NCBI GenBank assembly: GCA_964610505.1 | Contig: CAZSXU010000005.1 | Coordinates: 92,952 to 156,951, forward strand | Origin: CAZSXU01 sp964610505 | GTDB taxonomy: Bacteria; Arandabacterota; Arandabacteria; JAGLYR01 | Direction of reading: 5' to 3' | Length of the DNA stretch: 64,000 bases | Shown: positions 52,130 to 61,315 of the stretch, piece after piece | Layout: each line of letters starts with the position of its first letter | Numbering within the stretch: position 1 is the stretch's first letter | The notes under the pieces: model-generated | The model's input: the letters and a program-made list of their open reading frames with translations, nothing else | Told to the model about the DNA's origin: nothing | The model's database searches: none | Made by a program: the position numbers and the translations under genes

Positions 52130-54817
52130 CTACAAAGATACGGCTTCGCCGACCCTTTCGTCGGCCAGAGCCGCATGGGCGGCCGCCAGCCGGGCCACGG
52201 GTACACGGTATGGAGAACAGCTCACGTAGTCGAACCCCAACCGGTGACACAGGTCGACGGACGCCGGATCTCCACCGTGCTCGCCGCAGATTCCGACTTT
52301 CAGATCGGCCCGGGCAGCCCGTCCTTTCTCCGTCGCCATCCTGAGAAGACGACCCACACCGGATTCGTCGATGGTGGCAAACGGATCCTGGGGAAGGATC
52401 CCCGCGGTCTGATAGATCTTGACAAAACTCCACATGTCGTCCCGGCTGTACCCATACGTCAGCTGCGTGAGATCGTTGGTACCGAAGGAGAAGAAATCGG
52501 CGATCTCGGCGATTTCATCGGCCGTCAGGGCCGCCCTCGGAACCTCGATCATGGTTCCGATGTGGATCCCGACATCCACGCCCCTCTCCTTCGTCACCGC
52601 CTCGCACACGTCCATGCACAGCGTGCGCAGGATATGAAGTTCGGCCGCCGTCCCGACAAGGGGAACCATGATTTCGGGAGACACGTCGGCACCTTCTTTG
52701 ACAAGGTCGCAGGCCGCCTCCACAATCGCTCGGGCCTGCATGCGGTAGATCCCCGGATCGGTGATTCCCACACGGCAGCCCCGGTGTCCGAGCATCGGGT
52801 TCATCTCCCTCAGACGGGCCACTCGTTTCTCCACCGTCTCGGCAGGAACCCCCATCCTCTCGGCCAGATTCTGGATTCGTCCCGGCTCCCGCGGAAGGAA
52901 CTCGTGAAGCGGAGCATCCAGCAGCCGGATCGTCACCGGTCTACCGCCCATCGCACGAAAAATCCCGGTGAAATCCGCTCGCTGGAAGGGAAGCAGTCTC
53001 TCGAGCGCCGCCTCCTTGGCGTCATGGTCCTCCGGTTCAGCCAGAATCATCTCGCGCATGATCGGGAGTCGGTCCGAAGCGAAAAACATGTGTTCCGTCC
53101 GGCAGAGCCCGATACCCTCCGCTCCGAAACCGATCGCCGCCTCCGCGTCTTCCGGTGTATCGGCATTCGTGCGGACCTTCAGCCTGCGGAACATGTCGGC
53201 CCAGCTCATCAGCTCCCGGAAATCTCCGGAGATCGGCGGATCGATCAGAGGCAGAGCGCCCTTGGCGATCTTCCCGGTGTGGCCGTCGATCGTGATCACG
53301 TCTCCCCTGCGCACGACCTCGTCTCCAGCCGAAAACTGCTCCTTCTCATAATCCACCTGGATTGCGCCACACCCCACGACACACGGCTTTCCCCATCCCC
53401 TGGCAACCACGGCGGCATGAGACGTGATCCCTCCGGTCGACGTCAGGATTCCCTGCGATACGCGCATGCCGGCCACGTCGTCCGCCGAAGTCTCCATCCG
53501 AACCAGGATGACCGGGACCTGGTCCCGGGCCCGGCGGACGGCGTCCTCGGCGGTGAAGATCACCTCCCCGACCGCTCCCCCCGGTGAAGCGTTAAGTCCT
53601 TTGGCCAGCTCCCGATAGTCCGCATCGGGATCGACGCGCTTGTGCAGCAGCTGGTCGATCGAACTCGGTTCGATCATTCGAACGGCATCCTTCTTCTCGA
53701 TCAGCCCTTCCTCCACCATTTCGAAAGCGATCCTCACGGCCGCCTGCGTCGTTCGCTTCGCCGACCGGGTTTGAAGGATCCACAGTTTTCCCTCTTGAAT
53801 CGTGAACTCCACGTCCTGCACGTCCCGGTAGTGTCTCTCGAGGCGGTCGAAGATGGCCGTGAGCTCGGAGTACTGCACGGGCATGGTCTCTTCCAGGGAA
53901 ATCGGGTCTCCCTGCTTTCTCTCGGCCTTGGACATCGGCAACGGTGTGCGGATACCCGCAACCAGATCCTCTCCCTGTGCATCTGGAAGGTATTCTCCAT
54001 AGTACGCCTTGGCGCCGTCGCTCGGGCTGCGCGTGAAGGCGACCCCCGTGGCGGAGTCCTCGCCCAGATTGCCGAACACCATCGCCATTACATTGACGGC
54101 CGTACCCCAACCGTCGGGGATCTCGTGAATCCTTCGATACTCCACCGCGCGCGGCACATCCCACGAAGAGAACACGGCTCCGATCGCGCCCCACAGCTGC
54201 TCGTGCGGTTCCTCCGGAAACGCCCGACCGGTCTCCTCTTTCGTCAGCGCCTTGAATTGTTCGACGAGTTCCTTCAACACGTCTGCCGGGAGATCGATGT
54301 CCCGGGTCACGCCGGCCCGCTGCCTCGCGTGCCGGAGAATCAGCTCGAATCGGTCATGCGAGACTCCCATCACCACGTCCGCATACATCTGCACCAGCCG
54401 GCGATAGCAGTCGTAGGCAAACCTTTCATCGGACGTCATCGAGACCAAGCCCTTTACCGTCTCGTCGTTTAGCCCCAGGTTCAGCACCGTGTCCATCATT
54501 CCCGGCATGGACACGCGCGCACCGGACCGAACCGACAACAACAGGGGTTTCGCCGGATCCCCGAATGTCGTCTCCATGGCCTCTTCCACTTGTGATAAAG
54601 CCCGCCGAACCTCGTCTTCGAGCCCCTCCGGGTACTGCTGGTTGCCGCGCGAGTACGCGATGCACACCTCGGAAGAAATCGTGAAACCCGCGGGCACGGG
54701 GATGCCGAGATTCGTCATCTCGGCCAGGTTGGCGCCCTTGCCGCCTAGAATATCCCGCATCCCGGCGTTTCCATCCGCCCTGCCGTCACCAAAGAAGTAC
54801 ACGGTCCTACGTGACAT
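52130..54817 (-). CDS. ppdK: Pyruvate, phosphate dikinase
   Basis: 895 residues, the family length. ATG 54817 has GGGAGGAAACGCG upstream. N-terminal nucleotide domain (YFFGDGRADGNAGMRDI, LGGKGANLAEMTNLGIPVP), central phosphohistidine domain GGITSHAAVVARGWGKPCVV with catalytic His467, and C-terminal PEP/pyruvate barrel ending GICGEHGGDPAS with Cys844. It interconverts PEP + PPi + AMP and pyruvate + Pi + ATP, either saving ATP in glycolysis or supporting gluconeogenesis. Stands alone between the GT39-like and protease genes. Confidence 0.97.
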   Translation of the reverse strand: MSRRTVYFFGDGRADGNAGMRDILGGKGANLAEMTNLGIPVPAGFTISSEVCIAYSRGNQQYPEGLEDEVRRALSQVEEAMETTFGDPAKPLLLSVRSGARVSMPGMMDTVLNLGLNDETVKGLVSMTSDERFAYDCYRRLVQMYADVVMGVSHDRFELILRHARQRAGVTRDIDLPADVLKELVEQFKALTKEETGRAFPEEPHEQLWGAIGAVFSSWDVPRAVEYRRIHEIPDGWGTAVNVMAMVFGNLGEDSATGVAFTRSPSDGAKAYYGEYLPDAQGEDLVAGIRTPLPMSKAERKQGDPISLEETMPVQYSELTAIFDRLERHYRDVQDVEFTIQEGKLWILQTRSAKRTTQAAVRIAFEMVEEGLIEKKDAVRMIEPSSIDQLLHKRVDPDADYRELAKGLNASPGGAVGEVIFTAEDAVRRARDQVPVILVRMETSADDVAGMRVSQGILTSTGGITSHAAVVARGWGKPCVVGCGAIQVDYEKEQFSAGDEVVRRGDVITIDGHTGKIAKGALPLIDPPISGDFRELMSWADMFRRLKVRTNADTPEDAEAAIGFGAEGIGLCRTEHMFFASDRLPIMREMILAEPEDHDAKEAALERLLPFQRADFTGIFRAMGGRPVTIRLLDAPLHEFLPREPGRIQNLAERMGVPAETVEKRVARLREMNPMLGHRGCRVGITDPGIYRMQARAIVEAACDLVKEGADVSPEIMVPLVGTAAELHILRTLCMDVCEAVTKERGVDVGIHIGTMIEVPRAALTADEIAEIADFFSFGTNDLTQLTYGYSRDDMWSFVKIYQTAGILPQDPFATIDESGVGRLLRMATEKGRAARADLKVGICGEHGGDPASVDLCHRLGFDYVSCSPYRVPVARLAAAHAALADERVGEAVSL

Positions 54818-54944
54818 CGCGTTTCCTCCCAGAAGCACAGTAGCCTGCAGTCCCATTCGGATTCGGCCCGGCGAGCGTCACACACGTCAAACCGTGCGGT
54901 CTCCGGTCTCCGCATCCTTCTGACCTGCCATATCCAATCTTGCA

Positions 54945-56699
54945 CTAACGTACCAGAATGAGCTTATGCGCGAACCGGAGATCCCCGAACGTGCATTGAG
55001 CGAAATACATTCCCGGCGCCGCCGGTCGTCCGGCGTGATCGATCGCGGCCCACCGGACGCCGTCCGATCCCGGACGAACCTCGGCGGCATACACGAAGCG
55101 CCCCATACAGTCATAGATTCGCAGGTCCGAAGACGCCCCCGACGGTATTCCGGTAATGGTGATTCGATCCCCCGGCCGGAATGGATTCACCGACACCAGG
55201 CGAACGTGCGGCGGGGCCGCGGGCGACGTCACTCCACCCGTGAACGCCAGGGCATCGAGACCCCGGCACACACCCCAACCGTAGTACCGGTCCGGCGCGT
55301 GGGCCCGGGTGGCCGTGCTCTTGAGAGCCGTGATCACGTCCCAGGCCGTCCATTCCGGATGGGCCTCCAGAAGGAGGGCGGCCAGACCCGCCACCAGCGG
55401 ACCGGAAAACGACGTTCCGTTGGCGCTCTCGTACGCCGTGGGGCTGGACGGTGAGGCAACGCGGTCGGACACGCCCTGTGCCATAACGTCCGGCTTGATT
55501 CGGCCGTCTCCCGTCGGTCCCACTGAACTGAAATCCACTCGAACTCCGTTGCTGTGAACCGCTCCCACCGCCAGGACACTGTCCCCGTCGGCGGGCGCAA
55601 TCAAGGTCCCGTGGACGCCATCGCCCTCACCCTCGTTCCCCGCGGAGTTGACCACCAGCACCCCGTTGGCGACGGCCAGATCAGCGGCCCGCGTCGTCAC
55701 CGGAGTATTCCCATCCAGATCTTCGGGACCGTACCAGTCCAGATAGCCCAGAGAGCTGGATACGATGTCCACTCCCAGGGATTCCGCCCACTCGAGACCT
55801 TCAACCCAGTAGTCCTCCTCGACGGGGGTCTCGCTCGAGGAGAGTTCCGTCCTGCCCAGAACGTAGTCGGCGCCGTAGGCCGGTCCAATCAGCTGGCCCC
55901 ACCGGTAGCCGGCAATCACTGAGAGCGTCATCGTCCCGTGGCCCGACCGGGAATCCGTAGGATCCTCGGGTTCATAGGAGGTGACCGGATCATCATCCAC
56001 GAAGTCCCATTCGGCGAATACCTTCAGGTGCTGAAGGCTCTCGTGCTCCCGGTCAAATTGGCTGTCGAGAAGCGCAATGCGAATCCCCTGTCCGCTCAAC
56101 GAGTATTGGCCGTGCAGATCCGGGATCTGGATGAGGTTCACCTGGTTGAAGCTGAGCCCGTACATTGGATCGGACGCGCCGGCGCCGGGGGCCTTGGTCG
56201 TCGTGAACCTCGGCTTGTGGTACTGCCCCACCGGGGTGATCCTCCGGACCATGGGAAGTCCGGCAATGACGGCCAGGTCGGCCCCTCGGATGTCAACGCT
56301 GACGGCATTCAACCACCGGCTGCGGGCCCGAATCTTCGCCCCTCTCTCGGTCAGCCGACGGATCCAGTCCGCTCGAACCGGCAGATCTCTCGAATCCATC
56401 AGAGCGCCCTCCCGCACTTTGGCTCGTCTGCGAAGCGAGCGCTCGCACCAAGCGTTGCGGAGGGCGCCGACTTCATCCCTCTCCTTGCCTTCGGTCAATC
56501 CCCGATCATGAAAGAACACCCAGACCGTAAACGAACTTTCGGGATCGCTTCCGGCAGCTTTCTCAAGAACCGGAGACAGCGTCTGCGCCCCACACACACC
56601 TGCCGAGATCATCACCAAGAAGTAGACCGCGGGTGTGAGGGCGACCCTCGCGCCGAAACGAAAGGGCGGCCCGAATAACATCCGTCGAAGGAGTTTCAC
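54945..56699 (-). CDS. Secreted subtilisin-like serine protease with FlgD-like C-terminal domain
   Basis: 584 residues from GTG 56699 (KLLRRMLFGPPFRFGARVALTP), with AAAGGAAAGAGC upstream and a signal sequence to about 39. An inhibitor-like pro-region runs to about 160. S8 triad: Asp212 (IALLDSQFD), His254 (SGHGTMTLSVIAG), Ser430 (NGTSFSGPLVAGLAAL), with oxyanion Asn355 (NSAGNEG). The last 85 residues (VSVNPFRPGDRITITGIPS to HKLILVR) are a FlgD-like sorting domain, as on the glycosidases. Exported peptide degrader; spacing of 28 bases to the DUF4438 gene upstream suggests one transcript. Confidence 0.93.
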   Translation of the reverse strand: MKLLRRMLFGPPFRFGARVALTPAVYFLVMISAGVCGAQTLSPVLEKAAGSDPESSFTVWVFFHDRGLTEGKERDEVGALRNAWCERSLRRRAKVREGALMDSRDLPVRADWIRRLTERGAKIRARSRWLNAVSVDIRGADLAVIAGLPMVRRITPVGQYHKPRFTTTKAPGAGASDPMYGLSFNQVNLIQIPDLHGQYSLSGQGIRIALLDSQFDREHESLQHLKVFAEWDFVDDDPVTSYEPEDPTDSRSGHGTMTLSVIAGYRWGQLIGPAYGADYVLGRTELSSSETPVEEDYWVEGLEWAESLGVDIVSSSLGYLDWYGPEDLDGNTPVTTRAADLAVANGVLVVNSAGNEGEGDGVHGTLIAPADGDSVLAVGAVHSNGVRVDFSSVGPTGDGRIKPDVMAQGVSDRVASPSSPTAYESANGTSFSGPLVAGLAALLLEAHPEWTAWDVITALKSTATRAHAPDRYYGWGVCRGLDALAFTGGVTSPAAPPHVRLVSVNPFRPGDRITITGIPSGASSDLRIYDCMGRFVYAAEVRPGSDGVRWAAIDHAGRPAAPGMYFAQCTFGDLRFAHKLILVR

Positions 56700-56727
56700 G
56701 CTCTTTCCTTTCTCTCCACCTCGTTCG

Positions 56728-57660
56728 TCACTCGCCCCGGCCGGAGGGTTGTCGAGCCTGGCTCTCCCGCCGGGCCCGACCGGCCCGGAGATAGTCGGCG
56801 ATATTCGCGCCCCTGGAAATCTCAAACTCGAGATGCGCTCTAGCAGAGGCCATGAGCGTGGTGACCCCGGGGCCGTGTCCCGAGACTACACAGTCCGTGT
56901 GCACGATGACTCCGATGGCCAGCGCGCCGCTCCTCATCGTACGGCCGAATCGATGGTCCGCGTCCGTGATGGCCACGATATCTCCCAAGCACAGCTTGTC
57001 GAGACCGTGGGCCGAGACCGTATCGGGGTCCGCCATCTGAACGTCGTAGTCTCCACTGTAGCAGTGAGCGGCGCCCAAACCAGAACCCATCGCCGCCGCC
57101 GGAATCACTGCCGCAACGGGAACCCACAGCTTCTTTCGCCGCCCCTTCAGCCTCATCTTCCCCAGGAGATCCGGATCCAGGTTGAAGACCTTCACATTCG
57201 GAAAGTCGGTCAGGGCCAATCCCAGACCCTTTGTTCGAATCAAGAGGCGATCGCCGATGACGAGATTGTCCAGAACTCGGGGGGGAAAATCCACCAGCAC
57301 ATGATCCACGCCCCCGTGCTTGCCCGTTACCACCCCACGCCCCCCCTTGGCGTCTCCGCTTACCACCCGCACCGGGTTTCCGACCGAGGCCAGGACGTTG
57401 AGGCCGGAATTGGCGTTTCTTGACCCGTCCCGCTCTCGACTTTGAACGGTGACTCCGGGCTCCACGTGGTCGGCGGCCCACCCTATCGCCGGGTCACCGA
57501 CTCGAACATTGTAGGTGATTCCCCCGGTGCCCGGGAGGATGATGGGCTCGCCATCGGGACTGATTCGGTACAGCGCCCCGGCCATGCGCGCCGGGGCAAC
57601 CTCCGCCAGAACCCCGATTTCCACCAGACGGTCCTCATTGGTCTTCAGCGAAACCGCCAT
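56728..57660 (-). CDS. DUF4438 family protein
   Basis: 310 residues from ATG 57660 with GGAGGAACCGA upstream. The sequence GGITYNVRVGDPAIGW, GVTVQSRERDGSRNANSGLN, VSGDAKGGRGVVTGKHGGVDHVLVDF and CYSGDYDVQMAD fits the DUF4438 family known from Thermotoga and related bacteria, of unknown biochemical role. No signal peptide, so cytoplasmic. A terminator at 57738-57773 separates it from the secreted protein upstream. It precedes the exported protease gene by 28 bases. Confidence 0.8.
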   Translation of the reverse strand: MAVSLKTNEDRLVEIGVLAEVAPARMAGALYRISPDGEPIILPGTGGITYNVRVGDPAIGWAADHVEPGVTVQSRERDGSRNANSGLNVLASVGNPVRVVSGDAKGGRGVVTGKHGGVDHVLVDFPPRVLDNLVIGDRLLIRTKGLGLALTDFPNVKVFNLDPDLLGKMRLKGRRKKLWVPVAAVIPAAAMGSGLGAAHCYSGDYDVQMADPDTVSAHGLDKLCLGDIVAITDADHRFGRTMRSGALAIGVIVHTDCVVSGHGPGVTTLMASARAHLEFEISRGANIADYLRAGRARRESQARQPSGRGE

Positions 57661-57737
57661 TCGGTTCCTCCAGCAGCACAATACGGCCGCGACTGGCCCT
57701 CAACGGCCCTCACCCTGCGGTCATCGGATCCCGATGA

Positions 57738-57773
57738 TGTGAAGAAAAGGGAGCTTCCCCGAGAAGCCCCCTT
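57738..57773 (-). terminator. Intrinsic terminator after the secreted 466-residue protein
   Basis: Minus-strand hairpin AAGGGGGCTTC-TCGGG-GAAGCTCCCTT (one mismatch, 57773-57747), then TTCTTC. A second small palindrome TCATCGG-ATC-CCGATGA lies just beyond. Confidence 0.65.
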
Positions 57774-57800
57774 CCTGCCAACCTGTGCCCCTCTTGGGCA

Positions 57801-59201
57801 TTATCGAATGACGATGAACTTCCCGATTGCTTCGCCCGCACTCGATTCCACTTTGTAGAGATACACACCGCTGACCACGTCCCGCCCCGTCGCAGACTTG
57901 AGATTCCAGGATTCGAAATCGTCCGTGGTGCTGTTGTGCTCGAGTTTGATCACCAGCGCCCCGATGACGTTGTAGACGTAGATCGTGGCCTGCCCCGGGA
58001 GATTGTCGAAGGTGACCTTCGCCTCACCCTCTTCCCATGCTTCCCGAACGTTGTAGGGATTCGGCACTACGCGAACATCAGAGACCTGGGCCCTGGGCGA
58101 CTCCGAGGGATAAATCTTCTTCCAGTACATCCCGGCACCCTCGATGGGATCATGGTCGACCGTGACCGTGTCGCTCTCGATATCAAAGGTCGTGACGCCG
58201 TAGAAAAAGGGAAAGGCGTTTGTGACGTCCCCCGTTATCGCTATCTCGTCGCGCGAGTCCCGAACGATCTCACCCAGGCAGTTGTCGTCCTGATACCACG
58301 GCTCAACCCCATCGGCATAGAAACGATTGTCGCAACGGAAGAAAACCGAATCGGCGGGATCACACAAAGACAGTTTCCTGATCAACCTCGGCTCGCCAAG
58401 TTCCAGAACATCCGACCGCCAGATCTTGTATCCTCCGAAAGCACACCCGAGGATCTTCACGACCTCTTCGCCTACCACCGCCTGCCGCGCACGGATCACG
58501 AAAACGCTGTCGGCCTCGATCTCTCCCGCGGCGAAAGCGATTTTCAGGCCACGGTCAAAATCGAGCAGGGAATCCCCGCGCGCGATCGTGAGCGTTCCCG
58601 AGATGCCGCTCACCGAATCCACCCACACCAGATCGAGTCCCGGTGTGGTCCCGGCCGTAGTCGCATCCACCGTACCGCCGTTGTCGGCCTGAACCGTGTA
58701 GATGGCGGAGTCGGCCCCAACGAAGTAGCCGTCAAGCCGAGGGACGGCGTTGTCTCCCCAGAGGCCCACATCCAGATCCGCAGTGGATGGGAACTGAACG
58801 GTCATACCTCTGGACAACGCGTATACGGAGTCCGGACTCTCGAGATTGAAAAACCTCTGCTCGGCATCATAGAGCTCGGACCAGACAATCTGGACCACGT
58901 TGCCGGACACCTGTACAAAGAGCTCGAACGTATTGTCGCAGTCGGCCTTGAAACCCTCGGCCGTGGGAACGGAATACCCCGACCACCCGCTCGCATCCAC
59001 AGCGGTGCTGTAGAGCAGGCTGTCCGGAGGATCCTCCCACTCGATGATCACGTACTGATCTCCCTTCGTCAGGTGAATCTCCTCGGGGCAGGGGCACGGC
59101 GGGCCGGCGAATGCAACACCGGCAGCTCCGAGGACAGCCACCAGGAAACTTCGCACGACGATTCCTGCTCTGCCCCCACCGATTCGATTGCAATTCGGCA
59201 T
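57801..59201 (-). CDS. Secreted protein of unknown function with type-A-like sorting domain
   Basis: 466 residues from ATG 59201 with GGGAGACG upstream. Signal peptide up to VAFAGPP; the mature N-terminus is cysteine/proline-rich (CPCPEE). No enzyme family recognised; a long beta-rich middle contains LTIARGDSLLDFDRGLKIAF and KILGCAFGGYKIWRSD (a GYKIWRS element common in outer-surface proteins of similar genomes). The C-terminus VRVVPNPYNVREAWEEGEAK to GKFIVIR is a PNPYN-type sorting domain. Last in a likely run with the two lipoprotein genes upstream, so they may form a surface complex. Confidence 0.75.
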   Translation of the reverse strand: MPNCNRIGGGRAGIVVRSFLVAVLGAAGVAFAGPPCPCPEEIHLTKGDQYVIIEWEDPPDSLLYSTAVDASGWSGYSVPTAEGFKADCDNTFELFVQVSGNVVQIVWSELYDAEQRFFNLESPDSVYALSRGMTVQFPSTADLDVGLWGDNAVPRLDGYFVGADSAIYTVQADNGGTVDATTAGTTPGLDLVWVDSVSGISGTLTIARGDSLLDFDRGLKIAFAAGEIEADSVFVIRARQAVVGEEVVKILGCAFGGYKIWRSDVLELGEPRLIRKLSLCDPADSVFFRCDNRFYADGVEPWYQDDNCLGEIVRDSRDEIAITGDVTNAFPFFYGVTTFDIESDTVTVDHDPIEGAGMYWKKIYPSESPRAQVSDVRVVPNPYNVREAWEEGEAKVTFDNLPGQATIYVYNVIGALVIKLEHNSTTDDFESWNLKSATGRDVVSGVYLYKVESSAGEAIGKFIVIR

Positions 59202-59303
59202 CTCTACGTCTCCCAATTTCTCCCAACCCGGGCTTGTCCAAGAAACGCCACCGGCACGGTGGCGTCGCTTGTCGATCACACGGCCCCCGCCATTCCCGAT
59301 ACC

Positions 59304-61262
59304 CTACGGACTCGTCGGAGGCTCATTACAGACATCCGTCAGGAACCTCTCCATGAAGCCGCCGACGGAGTCCCAATCACACCAGATGAGGGACCATCCG
59401 AAATACGCAGTGCTTCCGGTAGACACGTCGTCCGAGTTATCTACAAGCAGCGAGCAATGTCGCCACGACACGACCGATTCCGAATCTTCGCCGGCGGCTA
59501 CGAAGTAGTCGAAGTCATAGATCGGAATCGCGTTGACTGTGGCGTTGATTCCGTTTGGGGCAAATGCTTCAACGGTAGATATGGGGTCCTCCCCCGGGGG
59601 GAACGGCCACGCGCCGCCCTGAGGGAGCGAGGGGTACTGGGCCGGGTAGACCGAACTGGCGCCCAAGAACCGGTCGGATCCCACGAGGTTCAGTTCCAGC
59701 AGTCCCAACCCTGAATAGCTGAACGGGATCTGCTGCCCCTCATCGCAGAACATCTCATCGTAGCGGAATGGATAGTTAAAATTGAATCGGCAGTCGCCAT
59801 CCAGGTAGTGGGCGGGCAGGTACCCGCTGAGAATCAGGTTTCCACCGACCTTCACGTAGGAATCGAGGTAGCGCGTCCCCGCACGGAATATCTCCTGAAG
59901 CTCATTGGACGTTTCGTCATAGTCGTCAACGTACCAGAATACGTTTCGGAAGCGGCCCACCAGCGACACCGGCGGGGGTATCCTCCCCTGGTCCAGACAA
60001 TCGAACTCGGTGATCGTATAGCCGCTGAAGATCCGTTCGAAGAATTCCGCCTCTCTCTCGTCGGCCTCGTGCGGCAGCCAGGAACCCAACCTCACGGGCA
60101 AGCCGGAAAACTCGGAATCATCCACCACCAACATCGCCTGGGAAGTCCCGACCACAGGACCCGCTTCGACGTAGTACTTGAAATAGCAGAGGGAAACCGT
60201 GCCCAGATCATCCAACGTCTGAACATACAACACATGATTCCCCACCGTCGGAAGGAACGTTCCTCCATCCGCCGGGTACTCCGTGTTGTCGATATACCAG
60301 GTGCTCCATACCGTCGTGTCTTCCACGGCGTACCGATAGCCCACCACGTTCCCGCCGTAATGAGAGGCATTCCCCTCCCAGCGGAAGGAGATTTCCACCC
60401 CCCTGAAAATTTCACTGACGGCCTTGATGTTGCTGGGTCCGGCGTCAGCCCTGTTGTTCCGCGTTCCCAGGATGCCGCCGTTGATGATGATTCCCGTCTC
60501 CGTGCCCGTCATTGGATCGAAGCAGCACCAGTTCTGCCCATGCACCAGCACGCGCTCCAGGGAACCCGCGTTATCCTTCGCCAGCACCGCAAAACTGTTG
60601 AACCTCCCCGTATCTCGATAGATCGCCTCCACGTCGGCAAAGCGGACGTAGCTGCAATCCGACCCCACTCTTGTCCAGGTCTCATCGACCACCTCCGCGA
60701 GACCTTCGGACAGATTCATTTTGTAGTAGAAAGAATCGATCTCTCCCCCGTCGGGGTCAAAAGAGGTCCATTCGTAGAGGACGTTCTTACCGGTAGGTCC
60801 ACAGTAATTGCGCTCACAGGGTCCCCGAGTGATGGTCGTAATGGGAGCCGTCGACTCGGCCGTAAAGGTCCGGTGCGCGGGCGTCGGATCATGCGCACCT
60901 CGCTCGTCCACCGCCTTCACCCAGAAGGTGTGCACGGCGAAATAGAGGGTGTCGGTGTGATCACATTGAACACACTCATTCGCGCTGACCACAAACGTCG
61001 ACCCCGTGGACGGTGTGTAGAACCACGAGCCCGTGTCATCCCAGGCGAAGTAGTAACCCGAGACTTCGCCGTCGGGGTCACTCCCGTACCAGTTCATGTT
61101 GACCAGAAATGATCCCACGCTCCCCTGCGGCGGAGCATTGGACAGCACCGTCTCCGGCACCTGGTTGGTATATTCCGTCCCCAGATCCTCCTCGGAACAT
61201 CCGCAGAGAAGCAGGAACGATGCAATCAGAACCCACCCAAAGGAAACTCTCGTCGATCTCAT
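59304..61262 (-). CDS. Lipoprotein with repeated Ig-like modules, paralogue of the next gene
   Basis: 652 residues from ATG 61262. Lipobox LLLCGC with Cys at about 22, then SEEDLG, so probably an outer-membrane lipoprotein. The first module, NQVPETVLSNAPPQG through FLVNMNWYGSDPDGEVSGYY, is repeated in altered form later (RGVEISFRWEGNASHYGGNV) and matches the N-terminus of the lipoprotein at 61316-62776. The C-terminal half (about 390-640; SQAMLVVDDSEFSG, FWYVDDYDE, YVKVGGNLILSGYLP) resembles a glutamine-amidotransferase-like or flavodoxin-like fold used in surface proteins. No catalytic triad evident. Function unknown. Confidence 0.75.
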   Translation of the reverse strand: MRSTRVSFGWVLIASFLLLCGCSEEDLGTEYTNQVPETVLSNAPPQGSVGSFLVNMNWYGSDPDGEVSGYYFAWDDTGSWFYTPSTGSTFVVSANECVQCDHTDTLYFAVHTFWVKAVDERGAHDPTPAHRTFTAESTAPITTITRGPCERNYCGPTGKNVLYEWTSFDPDGGEIDSFYYKMNLSEGLAEVVDETWTRVGSDCSYVRFADVEAIYRDTGRFNSFAVLAKDNAGSLERVLVHGQNWCCFDPMTGTETGIIINGGILGTRNNRADAGPSNIKAVSEIFRGVEISFRWEGNASHYGGNVVGYRYAVEDTTVWSTWYIDNTEYPADGGTFLPTVGNHVLYVQTLDDLGTVSLCYFKYYVEAGPVVGTSQAMLVVDDSEFSGLPVRLGSWLPHEADEREAEFFERIFSGYTITEFDCLDQGRIPPPVSLVGRFRNVFWYVDDYDETSNELQEIFRAGTRYLDSYVKVGGNLILSGYLPAHYLDGDCRFNFNYPFRYDEMFCDEGQQIPFSYSGLGLLELNLVGSDRFLGASSVYPAQYPSLPQGGAWPFPPGEDPISTVEAFAPNGINATVNAIPIYDFDYFVAAGEDSESVVSWRHCSLLVDNSDDVSTGSTAYFGWSLIWCDWDSVGGFMERFLTDVCNEPPTSP

Positions 61263-61315
61263 CTCCAACACCCTTCTCGCCCCCCCCGCAGGGAGGGCCA
61301 TTCATTCACAGCCGG

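Noticed and set aside
59240..59262. GCCACCG-GCA-CGGTGGC palindrome as a terminator
   Set aside because: No T-run on either strand, and it lies in the short spacer before the secreted-protein gene at 59201; a hairpin is possible, but there is no evidence for termination.
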